Of a stretch of 64,000 nucleotides of DNA, positions 37,401 through 45,361 are shown in pieces. Each line of letters begins with the position of its first letter. The first letter of the stretch is position 1. Both the position numbers and the translations under genes were made by a program. Location: assembly GCA_017461235.1 (NCBI GenBank), contig JAFTYU010000030.1, positions 1 through 64,000 on the forward strand, written 5' to 3'. Source of the DNA: Clostridia bacterium (GTDB taxonomy: Bacteria; Bacillota; Clostridia; Oscillospirales; Acutalibacteraceae). The notes beneath the pieces were generated by a model that was not told where the DNA came from, searched no databases, and saw only the letters and a list, made by a program, of their open reading frames with translations.

Positions 37401-38047
37401 GACAGACTCTCGCAATATCGAAAAGCATAGTTACCGATACTCGTTACACTATCAGGAATTGTGATTTCAGTCAAACTTTCACAAGAAAAAAATGTATATT
37501 GACCGATACTTTTTATACCACCGGGTATTACTACCTTTGTCATATTATAGCAACCAGAAAAAGCATAATCGCCTATATAACTCACACTATCCGGAATCTC
37601 GACAGACTTAAGTTGATAGCAACCGTTGAAAGACTCTTCACCTATGCTTGTTACACTATCCGGAATCACAACACCTGTTAATTCCGAACAGTAATAGAAA
37701 GCAAATGCACCAACAGTTGTTACACTATCCGGAATTACAACTGATTTCAGACTTAAACACATTTCGAAAGCATAGTCACCAATAGCGGTTACCGGAAGTC
37801 CGTTATACTTCGAAGGAATAACTAAAGCCACCGTATCAGAGTTGTCTAAACCTCCTGTATGACCGGAAACATAATAACTTTTACCATCAGAATTCAGCTT
37901 ATAAACAACGGAAAAAGTTTCTTCTGAGTACGCTTTGGCTATAAAAAGAGAGCTGAAGTCAAGTTCACCGACCCCGACAATGACTGAACCGAAAATGATA
38001 GTTAAAGTCAAAAGACTTGACAAACATTTTTTTAATGGTTTTCTCAT
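34415..38047 (-). CDS. Giant secreted BspA-type leucine-rich-repeat protein with dockerin-like C-terminus
   Basis: A 1210-residue exported protein. The N-terminus MRKPLKKCLSSLLTLTIIFG is a signal sequence with a run to about residue 38. About 45 copies of the 23-residue LRR_5 (BspA/Treponema) unit follow, of the form SVxSIGxYAFSxCxSLxSVxIPD, interrupted by irregular segments near residues 360 and 590. After residue about 1040 comes a beta domain, and the end (about 1150-1210) is a type-I dockerin-like pair: DTDGDSVCDVLDCALVER and NSNGDDVVDANDYQSIVNKAL, with Ca-binding-loop Asp/Asn residues. LRR_5 proteins mediate adhesion or binding at the cell surface; the dockerin suggests attachment to a cohesin scaffold. 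Substrate unknown. Confidence 0.87.
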   Translation of the reverse strand: MRKPLKKCLSSLLTLTIIFGSVIVGVGELDFSSLFIAKAYSEETFSVVYKLNSDGKSYYVSGHTGGLDNSDTVALVIPSKYNGLPVTAIGDYAFEMCLSLKSVVIPDSVTTVGAFAFYYCSELTGVVIPDSVTSIGEESFNGCYQLKSVEIPDSVSYIGDYAFSGCYNMTKVVIPGGIKSIGQYTFFSCESLTEITIPDSVTSIGNYAFRYCESLSSVVIPDSVTSLGKYVFQDCKSLTSISFSSGITRIPDYVCSGCTNLTSVVIPSTVTAIGTYAFQNCSSLISISIPSSVTSIESYAFSKCKVLSSVTIPDSVESIGSSAFSYCEKLTSITIPDSVTSINTPVFQGCIALTSIDVGENNPSYSSVDGIMFDKNRTTILQYPVGKTSETFVVPDYVTKIAQGAFSSCVNLKSISFSDNSKITDEWAFNNCTSLVSIDLPDCITSIPGIAFINCTSLTDIVIPAGVTEIDNYAFENCTSLTSITIPGSVKEITYQAFKDCVNLSEVKMSEGISEIGYETFFNCASLMSITIPSTVTTIKTRAFSDCTNLVSITLSDNVTKISCDAFDRTGYLDNVNNWINGALYIGKHLIKGNSSYLDNTTGTCEIIQGTVTIADRAFYSCAGFKTIVIPDSVTHMGDSAFSKCTDLKTVTIGDGLMHLGYSAFNGCEKLETAILSDSLLEISGYAFADCSNLKNLTIGKNVESIGYRAFRNCKALETFTMPDSIKNIASAVFDNCTSLTGVYITNLKAWCNIVFKNSNSNPLYYAKKLYINGELVTDIVIPDGVTSIGDYAFYNCDPLASVTISSTVESIGESSFAGCDGLLSISNLKNVKSIGSSAFSACSGLASIMFGEGLTIISTNTFYGCTSLRSVEIPDSVIYIDNYAFYKCTGIESVIIGDGVETIGIYAFGNCAGIQSVVLGNKLKSIGYNAFENCESLKSISIPDSVTVIYNNAFKNCINLEAVALPDNIAGIYSYVFSGCSSLKTIAIPTGVTGIYGYAFSGCTSLKTVAIPNSVTSISGYAFGDCTSLETVSIPDSVTSINETAFNGFTGTIYCAENSTAHSFAVKKGYDYELVNIFATGNSFIDYDGLTIKTSVENCSDITELLSVASSSRIVVDYGSQNDGVEVLGTGTVISVYEGDTYIGDFVLIVDGDTDGDSVCDVLDCALVERTSNGNTTLTGAYNLAANSNGDDVVDANDYQSIVNKALEA

Positions 38048-38125
38048 ATTTCTTCCTCCCTATACTGAAATTGCGTTAAACACAATAACAAAAACAATCG
38101 ACTTCGATTATTTTTTAACAATCCC

Positions 38126-38154
38126 ATTATAACTCTCACAAAAATAATTGTCAA
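38126..38154 (-). promoter_or_regulatory. Promoter of the dockerin-LRR gene
   Basis: Consensus minus-strand TTGACA (38149-38154), 17 bases, TATAAT (38126-38131), followed by a 78-base leader to the start codon. Confidence 0.85.
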
Positions 38155-38187
38155 CACGTCAAAAAAACATTAATATTGCACAACTTT

Positions 38188-39330
38188 TTACTTAATAAAT
38201 GCATCATTAACTGCTTTTTCGAAATTACGTGCAGATTCATTGGCTGCTCCACCGTCAAAAAGAGAGTTTTTCATATACACGGCGGCAATATCATTAATAG
38301 GGTCAATCCAAAAATGTGTACCGTAAGCTCCGCTCCAACCGAAAGCTCCCACAGGCAAAGTCCCGTAATCTTCGCTGACTATTACCCTGACACCCAGTCC
38401 CCATCTTTCACTTCCGGGCATTATATCTTCGGAAACAAAAGGCGTATGCAACAACCTGAACGTATCTTCGCGGATAATCTGTTTTGTTGGTGTTTTCCCT
38501 TTGTTCAAAAGCATTTGTGCAAATTTTGAATAGTCGGCAAGCGTTGATACCAATCCCGCTCCACCCAGATAATGTGTACACGGAACGACGGAAAAAACAC
38601 AGTTTTCAATCATTTTCTCGATGCAATTCACGCCATCAACTCTGTTATGCATGGCAATCATTTTTTGCCATTGCTCCTGCGTCAGAATAAAAGCAGTATT
38701 CGTCATACCGCAAGGCTCAAAAATTTCTCGGGTTAAAAACTCCTGATAATCGGTTTGTGTCACCTTCTCGATGATTTTTACCAACACATCAAAAGCACCC
38801 ATTCCGCTATATTGTTGCTTTGTTCCGGGTTCAAAATCCAACCCCATTCGTGAATAAAATTCAACTGTGGCGTCAAGACTTCTTCTCTCTTCGGCTGTAA
38901 ATTCAGCTTCCTTCAAGGGTTCACTGCCGATTCCGGAAGTATGTGTAAGAAGATTGCAGACAGTAATTTCATTTTGCGCTTTACCTGAATCTATAATACT
39001 ACCTGATTGCGTAATTTGTGTAATATGAATATCTTTGAATTCAGGCAAAAATCCGGACACTTTATCGGACAAAGAAAGCAAGCCCTTTTCTATAAGAATC
39101 AGGGTTGCCACCGCCGTAACAGGTTTCGTCATAGAAGCAAGACGAAATATCGTGTTTTCAGTAACGGGTTCTGTATTATCAACAGACATAGTTCCGAAAC
39201 ATTTTTTATAAATCTCATCTTTACCTTGGATAACACAATACGCCGAACCAAAAACCTTATTACTGTCAAAATCATACTGTGCCGCTTTTTCTATATTCAC
39301 TTTCAGTAATTCTTTATCTAATACATTCAA
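38188..39330 (-). CDS. Serine beta-lactamase-like hydrolase (class C/EstB family)
   Basis: A 380-residue protein of the Beta-lactamase (PF00144) family. The nucleophile motif SxxK is SMTKPV (about residue 68), the second motif YxN/YSG is QQYSGMGAF (about residue 168), and LLTHTSGIG precedes it. There is no signal peptide, so it is probably a cytosolic esterase or D-aminopeptidase-like enzyme rather than a resistance enzyme. The start is a TTG at 39330 with AGAGGTGA upstream; an out-of-frame ATG nearby is rejected. Confidence 0.86.
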   Translation of the reverse strand: MNVLDKELLKVNIEKAAQYDFDSNKVFGSAYCVIQGKDEIYKKCFGTMSVDNTEPVTENTIFRLASMTKPVTAVATLILIEKGLLSLSDKVSGFLPEFKDIHITQITQSGSIIDSGKAQNEITVCNLLTHTSGIGSEPLKEAEFTAEERRSLDATVEFYSRMGLDFEPGTKQQYSGMGAFDVLVKIIEKVTQTDYQEFLTREIFEPCGMTNTAFILTQEQWQKMIAMHNRVDGVNCIEKMIENCVFSVVPCTHYLGGAGLVSTLADYSKFAQMLLNKGKTPTKQIIREDTFRLLHTPFVSEDIMPGSERWGLGVRVIVSEDYGTLPVGAFGWSGAYGTHFWIDPINDIAAVYMKNSLFDGGAANESARNFEKAVNDAFIK

Positions 39331-39494
39331 TCATATCACCTCTCATAAATATCCTGTAATATTTTATCATCTTCGCTATGAAAAGTAAATTCTTACAATA
39401 AAAACATCCTTAAATTTAAAAAACATATTACAACCGTTAGAAATGTTATATATGCAGGTGCAGTGATTATATTTTTTCTTATTAAAAGCTCTGA

Positions 39495-39523
39495 TTGACT
39501 TTAGGGTTTATTTATAATATAAT
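39495..39523 (+). promoter_or_regulatory. Promoter of the anion permease
   Basis: TTGACT (39495-39500), 17 bases, TATAAT (39518-39523), 36 bases before the probable TTG start. Confidence 0.75.
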
Positions 39524-39559
39524 TAGCGGGTTGTGAATCCGGAATTATGTGGTGATAGT

Positions 39560-40672
39560 TTGAAAGTAATAAGATTTCTTAAGAAAAATATCGTATTTTT
39601 CATTGCTGCCCTGGCTGCAATTGTTTCTTGTTTTTTTGTTCCGCCCGATAAAGAATATTTAGATTATTTTGATTGGAAAACACTTTCCTGTCTTTTTATA
39701 ACACTAGCCGTTATTTGTGCATTGCGAAATATCAAGTTCTTCACCATTGTTGCGCGAAAGCTTGTTATTATGACCGGTAATCTGCGCACTTTGTTTGTTC
39801 TTCTTATTGTCATTACCTTTATAGGTTCAATGATTATCGCAAATGATATGGCTCTTATAACCTTTTTACCCCTTGGATATTTTGCACTTTCGGTAGCAAA
39901 GCAGGAAAAGTATATGGCATATCTGTTTGTGTTGCAGAATATATCCGCAAACTTAGGCGGTATGCTGACCCCCTTCGGGAATCCGCAAAACCTTTATTTA
40001 TATTCATATTTCAATATACCGACAGGTGAATTCTGCCTTATAATGCTTCCTGCATTTTTACTTGCAGTAACCCTTTTGTTAGTTTCTTGTATTCCTGTAA
40101 AATCAATTAAATTCACCTTAAACGAAAAATTCCCCGAAAAACTGAACATACCAAAAACCATTCTTTATATAGCTTTATTTCTCATTTCTATTCTTATAGT
40201 TTTCAGAATAGTTCCGTTTATTGCAGGACTAATACTTATACCTTTGGTACTTTTCTTCGTTGACCGTGATTCACTAAAAATGGTTGACTACGGTTTACTG
40301 GGCACTTTTTTCTTTTTCTTTATATTTGCAGGCAATTTAGCAAGAATAGATGCGGTAAATGCACTCATATCTTCATTACTCGAAAAAGACACTCTTATTG
40401 TATCAATACTCTCGTGTCAGGTTATAAGTAACGTTCCGTCGGCTATTTTACTTTCGAAATTCACAAGCGATTACCCTGCCCTGCTGCTCGGTGTAAACAT
40501 AGGTGGTACAGGAACGCTTATAGCTTCCCTTGCCAGCCTTATAACCTTCAATGAATTCAGAATTCTGTATCCTAAGCAAACAAAAAAATACATACTCATT
40601 TTCACTGTTTTGAATGTTGCTTTTGTAGTTATTCTAACCGTCGCAATGAAATTACTTTCCCGGATAATATAA
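39560..40672 (+). CDS. SLC13/ArsB-type anion permease
   Basis: A 370-residue membrane protein of the ion-transporter (IT) superfamily with about ten transmembrane helices. Hallmarks are NDMALITFLPLG and NLGGMLTPFGNPQNLYLY in the first half, and the matching NVPSAILLS with GGTGTLIASLASLI in the second, typical of hairpin-loop anion sites. Likely substrates are dicarboxylates, sulfate or arsenite; I cannot choose. I prefer the TTG at 39560, behind GGTGATAG, over the GTG nine codons earlier. It is a single-gene unit. Confidence 0.8.
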   Translation: MKVIRFLKKNIVFFIAALAAIVSCFFVPPDKEYLDYFDWKTLSCLFITLAVICALRNIKFFTIVARKLVIMTGNLRTLFVLLIVITFIGSMIIANDMALITFLPLGYFALSVAKQEKYMAYLFVLQNISANLGGMLTPFGNPQNLYLYSYFNIPTGEFCLIMLPAFLLAVTLLLVSCIPVKSIKFTLNEKFPEKLNIPKTILYIALFLISILIVFRIVPFIAGLILIPLVLFFVDRDSLKMVDYGLLGTFFFFFIFAGNLARIDAVNALISSLLEKDTLIVSILSCQVISNVPSAILLSKFTSDYPALLLGVNIGGTGTLIASLASLITFNEFRILYPKQTKKYILIFTVLNVAFVVILTVAMKLLSRII

Positions 40673-40836
40673 ATTGCCGCGAATTGATTAGCTTATAAGA
40701 AATTCTTTTATTACAAATAACAAAAAGGTTATCCGAGTTAACAAAAAGGCGCTTTAAATCTTATAACCATCGGTTTTTCATACGATTTTCAAGAAAATTT
40801 TTTGACAGAAAACAGAATATTTCAACTGACACACAG

Positions 40837-40863
40837 AAAAGCGAGGTGGTTTCACCTCGCTTT
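40837..40863. terminator. GCGAGGTG hairpin (terminator-like, recurring in the array)
   Basis: Stem AAAGCGAGGTG / CACCTCGCTTT. The same stem, followed by ATGTCCC and TTTTATC boxes, recurs at 52003-52031; related stems are at 45608-45634 and 46817-46847. It marks the left limit of the unusual 41-54 kb region. Confidence 0.7.
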
Positions 40864-40952
40864 ACATGTCCCGGTTTTATCCCATTGTTGTAATTATAAT
40901 AAAACTATGGTACAGTATCCATAATCAAAAACAAGTGGTAAGGAGAAAAAGT

Positions 40953-41474
40953 ATGTCTAATAATACGAATAAGAAAAAAATCACAGAAGAATCCTCGCTT
41001 TCTGAAATTCAGAATCATATCCAAATCAGTAAGTTGTCCAAGGAATGGAGCGATTATTGCGACGCCGCCCTGAATTATGAACAAATGACAGAAGAAGAAC
41101 GAGCAGAGACCAGAAAAACCGTATTTGATTCGGTGAAATTTGAAAAACTTATATCAGATACATATGATGCGTTTGCCCCACACGCTTTTGATAGTCGGGT
41201 TCCTAAATATGTATTAGATTTATATGTAACGATTCGTTCTTTTTCAGAAATATCTTTTTTCAAAAAAGCACATGACGGAATATATCAATTCCGCACAGCA
41301 ATCGCCACTTCTCTCTGCCATCTTTTAGACGAAAGAACAGAGCTATCCGAAGAAAACAGAATGATTATTTTTTACTTAGATGAAACCCAATCCAAATTTA
41401 ACGTAGGATATTACATCTACGATTTTGACATATCCTGTTATAAATATATCGGAGAAGAAAATCCGTTTGCATAA
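40953..41474 (+). CDS. Hypothetical protein (173 aa)
   Basis: A 173-residue hydrophilic protein with no recognisable domain, signal or membrane segment. The N-terminus is Lys/Ser rich (MSNNTNKKKITEESSLSE); the middle is predicted helical (WSDYCDAALNYEQMTEEERAETRK cited in part: WSDYCDAALNYEQM), and a beta-rich C-terminus contains FYLDETQSKFNVGYYIYDFD. The start at 40953 is set by AAGGAG; the longer frame runs through the upstream hairpin region. It is preceded by the GCGAGGTG hairpin and ends 26 bases before the first SpoVT-leader copy, so it may be cargo of the array. Confidence 0.65.
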   Translation: MSNNTNKKKITEESSLSEIQNHIQISKLSKEWSDYCDAALNYEQMTEEERAETRKTVFDSVKFEKLISDTYDAFAPHAFDSRVPKYVLDLYVTIRSFSEISFFKKAHDGIYQFRTAIATSLCHLLDERTELSEENRMIIFYLDETQSKFNVGYYIYDFDISCYKYIGEENPFA

Positions 41475-41500
41475 CAAAAATCCAATATAGTAGATTCCGG

Positions 41501-41722
41501 CAGTATAAATCCCCTTGTTTTACAGATACTAACAGTACAAATTTGTAAAGCAAGGAGATTGTTATATATTATGAAAGCAACTGAAATAGTTCGTAGAATA
41601 GATGTTCGCAGTATAATAATACAAAAGCCTTGAAAGCCGCATAAACACCAGGGTTTTCGCCGGTTTGTCCCATTCAACGTATTGGTGTCAAAACAGGGTT
41701 TTTCGGCGATTTTAGAAAGGAG
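41501..41722 (+). repeat. SpoVT-leader scar, copy A (leader, 20-codon stub, CGCATAAA element)
   Basis: Bases 41501-41570 are a near-identical copy of the leader of the intact SpoVT-like gene at 53609 (about six differences in 100 bases through the twelfth codon). The inverted repeat 41510-41524 / 41544-41558 covers the ribosome site AAGGAG. The stub 41571-41633 reads MKATEIVRRIDVRSIIIQKP and stops. Bases 41634-41722 hold the second conserved element, CGCATAAA...GGGTTTT...TTGGTGTCAAAA...GGGTTTTT, also found in copy D, and end with AAAGGAG but no following start codon. The stub is unlikely to encode a functional protein. Confidence 0.8.
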
Positions 41723-41798
41723 AAGAATTACATTCTAAATTTGCGTCAGAAATCCATTGACCTGAGCAGCTAAAACTAAATATTCAAGCTGTCACAAA

Positions 41799-41826
41799 GT
41801 CGGATGAGTTTTATGCCTCGTCCGGC
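41799..41826. terminator. Possible hairpin terminator downstream of copy A
   Basis: Imperfect ten-base stem GTCGGATGAG / CTCGTCCGGC with an eight-base loop and only a short T run. Apart from copy A, this hairpin and the TetR promoter, I see nothing in 41723-41958. Confidence 0.4.
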
Positions 41827-41864
41827 ATTTCTATGTATAAATATAAAGAATTTTCAAAAACGTA

Positions 41865-41893
41865 TTGCATTTTCGTAGTATGCATACTATAAT
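41865..41893 (+). promoter_or_regulatory. Promoter with embedded 14-bp palindrome upstream of tetR-like gene
   Basis: TTGCAT (41865-41870), 17 bases, TATAAT (41888-41893). The spacer and the first two bases of the -10 box form the perfect palindrome TAGTATGCATACTA (41876-41889), a good candidate operator for the TetR-family product. Confidence 0.7.
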
Positions 41894-41958
41894 AGTAACA
41901 TAAACTTTCGAGATAACGGATTTTTAACGTACATAAGATGACAGGAGGTAATATAAGC

Positions 41959-42669
41959 GTGATACGAGTAGATAGAAAAGAACTTACCCGCAGTGAGATT
42001 GTTCGGGTTGCGGCGAACTGTTTTTTGAATGACGGTTATACCAAAACGACAGTAAACTCTATGTGCAAGAAATTAAATATGAGTCCCGGCAATATGACCT
42101 TTCACTTTCCTACGAAGGAGCATATGCTTGCAGAGCTTGTGGATATGCTCTGCAAGTATCAGTGGAAGCTGATGGAGGACGAAGCCAAGGACGGCTACAG
42201 TTCTATTATGGCGATCTGTCTGGAACTGCTGACCATTGCTTCTGCCTGTGAGCAGGATGAGGTAGCAAAGGATTTCTTCATATCGTCCTATCGAAGCGAA
42301 ATGTGTATGGAGCATATTCGGAAGAACGATACAGAGCGAGCCAAAGAGGTATTTAAGGAATACTGCCCCGACTGGACAGATGAATATTTCTCGGAAGCAG
42401 AAACCTTGGTATCGGGTATTGAGTATGCTGTATTTTTCACCACTTCCGACTCTGCACCGTTAGACATTCGTGTGGCGGGAGCACTCAGAACGATACTATC
42501 GATCTATAACGTTCCTAAAGAGATTCGAGACGAGAAGATTAAAAAGGTGCTTTCAATGAATTATCAAAAGCTCGGTCTTGATACCTTAAGGAAGTTCCGA
42601 GAGTACGTGGACGAAACCACCGAGCAAGCTCTTTTTGATTTGCTGAAACGAAAACAAATCGCACAATAA
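41959..42669 (+). CDS. TetR/AcrR-family transcriptional regulator
   Basis: A 236-residue regulator. The HTH domain spans about residues 8-55: RSEIVRVAANCFLNDGYTKTTVNSMCKKLNMSPGNMTFHF cited in parts, with TKTTVNSMCKKLNMSPG as recognition region and FPTKEHML after it. The C-terminal ligand domain is all helical and not assignable. I start at the GTG at 41959 behind AGGAGG; the ATG at 41938 would overlap that ribosome site. The gene is 61 bases upstream of the surface-protein gene, which it may control. Richer use of CTG/GTG codons than flanking housekeeping genes hints at transfer. Confidence 0.87.
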   Translation: MIRVDRKELTRSEIVRVAANCFLNDGYTKTTVNSMCKKLNMSPGNMTFHFPTKEHMLAELVDMLCKYQWKLMEDEAKDGYSSIMAICLELLTIASACEQDEVAKDFFISSYRSEMCMEHIRKNDTERAKEVFKEYCPDWTDEYFSEAETLVSGIEYAVFFTTSDSAPLDIRVAGALRTILSIYNVPKEIRDEKIKKVLSMNYQKLGLDTLRKFREYVDETTEQALFDLLKRKQIAQ

Positions 42670-42730
42670 TATAACTATTGAAATACACGTCGAGAGCCGA
42701 CTTCTATAATCCCTATATGGAGGAAACGAT

Positions 42731-45145
42731 ATGAAAAAGAAAAATCTATTAACAAATCGCATACTCATCATTGCGTTGGTGCTGGTGATGGTAGCAGGTA
42801 TGCTGCCTGTGACTGCCTTGGCGGCAGAGGAAGAGGTGAAGTACGCTGTCTGGATTGGCGGTGAAGAGTTTACCTCAGAAAAGCTCATCATACAAGGAGA
42901 TACCGGCACAGCAACATACGATCCGAACACAAAAACGCTGACTCTGGATAATTACACCTATACCGGTGATGGGCTGGATGAGGATTGGCTTAGTGTGCTT
43001 ATTTGCGCTTATGACGATTTGAACATCGTGCTGAAGGGCGAAAACAAGCTGATCAGCACCTGTGACTGTCATAGCTACTGTTACGGAATTTATAACGGAA
43101 ACGGATTTACCACCATCATCGGCGAGGACGCACAAAGCGACTCTCTGCTGGTGCAATCCAAAGGCGAACGGCAAAGCGTGGGAATCTTCACGTTTTCAAA
43201 GGGAATCCGCGTGGAAACTTGCACACTTACTGTCAAAAGCGCAGTGGAAGGCGACTCAAATATTGCAATGTATCATAGAGGCGAAACCTTCTTCCGCAAC
43301 TGCACGGTCGATGTTTTCTGTGCAAATGCCGAGGGAGTGTCATATGGTATCTTTGTAACAAACGATATCAATATGGAGGAAAGTACCGTTACGGTTTCGG
43401 CTGCAGGCAGCGAGGCAATCATCGGTAAAATCAATCTAATCTATCCCGGCGGTTATGCGTGGAAGGTCAGCCGTGATGTTGAATTCACCACAGAACCATT
43501 TGCTTATAATCAAGAGAGTTATGTTGCAATCAAGCCGGAAGCCTTTATGGCAACCTGGACCGACGGAGAAGGTGCTTCTTATGAAAAAACATTCCGATAC
43601 GGCGAAGTGATCCCCCTTCCTACCAGCACCTTTTTTGAAGAGACCTTCCGCAGAGGCGGCTACACCCTGACAGAGTGGCAGGGCTATACCGAGGGTATGA
43701 CAATGCCCATGGGTAGTGTGACCTTTACCGCGGTGTATACGCCCAATCAATACACCGTCACGTTTGATCCCAACGGCGCAGAAGCCATCGACCCGCTTAC
43801 CGTCATTTACGGAGAGAAATACGGCACTTTGCCTTCTTCGGCAATTACCGGTCTGTCTGGTGGCAACAAAAACTGGTATCTTGTGGATGCCGATGGGAAT
43901 GTTACTGACACAAACATCAAAAACCTGAGTAAGGTAACAGTAGCAAGGGATCACAACCTATTTATAAAACGCAATGTGCTTGCTCCGACTGTCAACATTG
44001 CGCTCAGTGTACCGGGCGGTCTTTCCGATAGCTATCAGTATTACATCTCCGGTGCATCACAGCGAGTGTTAACTGCCACCGTGGGCAATCAGAATGCCGA
44101 TATTTTAGATTACACCTATCAGTGGTACAAGGACGGCATGCTTATAGAAGGCGCAACCTCCAATGTGCTTACCCTTGACGGTAATGTGTCTGACAGCGGC
44201 ACCTACAAGGTGGAGGTCACTGCAACGCTGAAGGATGGTACGGGCATCGTGGTAACGAATTCTTCAGCCACCGGCTCTAAGGAGCAGAAAGTCAAGATCC
44301 TGCACGCCACCAATACATTAAGCTACGATGCCAACGGCGGAGAGGGCGGTCCAACCGCAAATTATACGGGTGGAACAACAGCGACAGTATCGGAGGATAC
44401 ACCTACCCGTGAGAATTATATTTTCCAAGGCTGGAACACGAAGGCAGACGGCAGTGGAGAAAGCTATGAAGGCGGAGATACCTACACCTTCCGAAACGAT
44501 AACGGCAATGGTGGCTGCACTGTGACGCTCTATGCACAGTGGAAGGGTGAAAACAGGACCGTTACCTACATGATTGACGGTGAGATATTCAAAACCGATA
44601 CCGTTGAATATGCCAAGGATGCTGTATTACCTGAGATTCCTCAAAAGGACGGTTATACCGGTATATGGAATCACGATGGCAAGAATATCACCGTTGACAC
44701 AGTGATTAGTGCGGTTTATACCATCAACGAGTACACCATTACCTTTATGGACGAAAACGGTGTTTACAAGACCTTAACCGTAAAGCACGGTGAGCCGGTT
44801 ACAATGCCCGATGTTCCTATAAAAGATGGTTATACGGTTACTTGGGAAACCACCATTGACAAAGCAACCGGTGATGCTATTGTTAATGCGGTATATACCG
44901 AAATCCCGAAAACCGACACACCAAACTCTACGAACCCTGACACACCAAGTTCTACGAAACCCAACACAGAAAGCTCTATAGAAACCAACACAGAAAGCTC
45001 TATAGAAACCAACACACCAGGTTCTCCGAAAACCGGAGATAACAGCAATATGATGCTGTGGTTCGCTCTCCTTCTTGCAAGTGTCACAGGTTTTTTCGGC
45101 ATCACTCTATATGACCGCAAAAGAAAAATAGAGAATAAAAGATAA
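42731..45145 (+). CDS. Wall-anchored surface protein with InlB-type B repeats and an Ig-like domain
   Basis: An 804-residue exported protein. Residues 1-32 are a signal peptide (ILIIALVLVMVAGMLPVTALA). A beta-helix-like region follows (about 40-270), then InlB B-repeat (Flg_new) units near residues 285-345, 530-590 and 600-705 (VTFDPNGAEAI, LSYDANGGEGGP, YTITFMDENG, each ending in AVYT or YAQW), with an Ig-like domain between (about 415-520, YTYQWYKDGMLIEGATS and SDSGTYKVEV). The C-terminus has a Thr/Ser/Pro linker, the sorting motif SPKTGD, a hydrophobic helix and a basic tail, so a sortase should anchor it. Codon use is more CTG/GTG-rich than its surroundings. Confidence 0.87.
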   Translation: MKKKNLLTNRILIIALVLVMVAGMLPVTALAAEEEVKYAVWIGGEEFTSEKLIIQGDTGTATYDPNTKTLTLDNYTYTGDGLDEDWLSVLICAYDDLNIVLKGENKLISTCDCHSYCYGIYNGNGFTTIIGEDAQSDSLLVQSKGERQSVGIFTFSKGIRVETCTLTVKSAVEGDSNIAMYHRGETFFRNCTVDVFCANAEGVSYGIFVTNDINMEESTVTVSAAGSEAIIGKINLIYPGGYAWKVSRDVEFTTEPFAYNQESYVAIKPEAFMATWTDGEGASYEKTFRYGEVIPLPTSTFFEETFRRGGYTLTEWQGYTEGMTMPMGSVTFTAVYTPNQYTVTFDPNGAEAIDPLTVIYGEKYGTLPSSAITGLSGGNKNWYLVDADGNVTDTNIKNLSKVTVARDHNLFIKRNVLAPTVNIALSVPGGLSDSYQYYISGASQRVLTATVGNQNADILDYTYQWYKDGMLIEGATSNVLTLDGNVSDSGTYKVEVTATLKDGTGIVVTNSSATGSKEQKVKILHATNTLSYDANGGEGGPTANYTGGTTATVSEDTPTRENYIFQGWNTKADGSGESYEGGDTYTFRNDNGNGGCTVTLYAQWKGENRTVTYMIDGEIFKTDTVEYAKDAVLPEIPQKDGYTGIWNHDGKNITVDTVISAVYTINEYTITFMDENGVYKTLTVKHGEPVTMPDVPIKDGYTVTWETTIDKATGDAIVNAVYTEIPKTDTPNSTNPDTPSSTKPNTESSIETNTESSIETNTPGSPKTGDNSNMMLWFALLLASVTGFFGITLYDRKRKIENKR

Positions 45146-45160
45146 ATAGATACAACCTTT

Positions 45161-45194
45161 AAAGGGTGATGACAAATTAAGTCATCGCCCTTTT
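45161..45194 (+). terminator. Terminator of the tetR/surface-protein operon
   Basis: Stem AAAGGGTGATGAC / GTCATCGCCCTTT, with one mismatch (A-C), followed by a T run. Confidence 0.85.
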
Positions 45195-45361
45195 CACATC
45201 TCGATTTGACACTTTAAAAAACAATCGGAAATTCTACTCATAATTTCTACAAAAAGTGTGGTGCTACAAAGAACAAAAAAGCACAACTCGTCCCATATGA
45301 GGACATTGGTAGTGTCGTACTTTTTGGATGGAACGAGATTTGATTTGAGCAAAACGAAAAA

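Noticed and set aside
38188-39330. Possible beta-lactam resistance gene
   Set aside because: No signal peptide, and the motif context fits the wider esterase/peptidase family; resistance cannot be claimed.
41438-41677. 79-codon minus-strand frame over scar A
   Set aside because: It lies on the repeat and stub opposite the conserved SpoVT start; the conservation is explained by the plus-strand reading.
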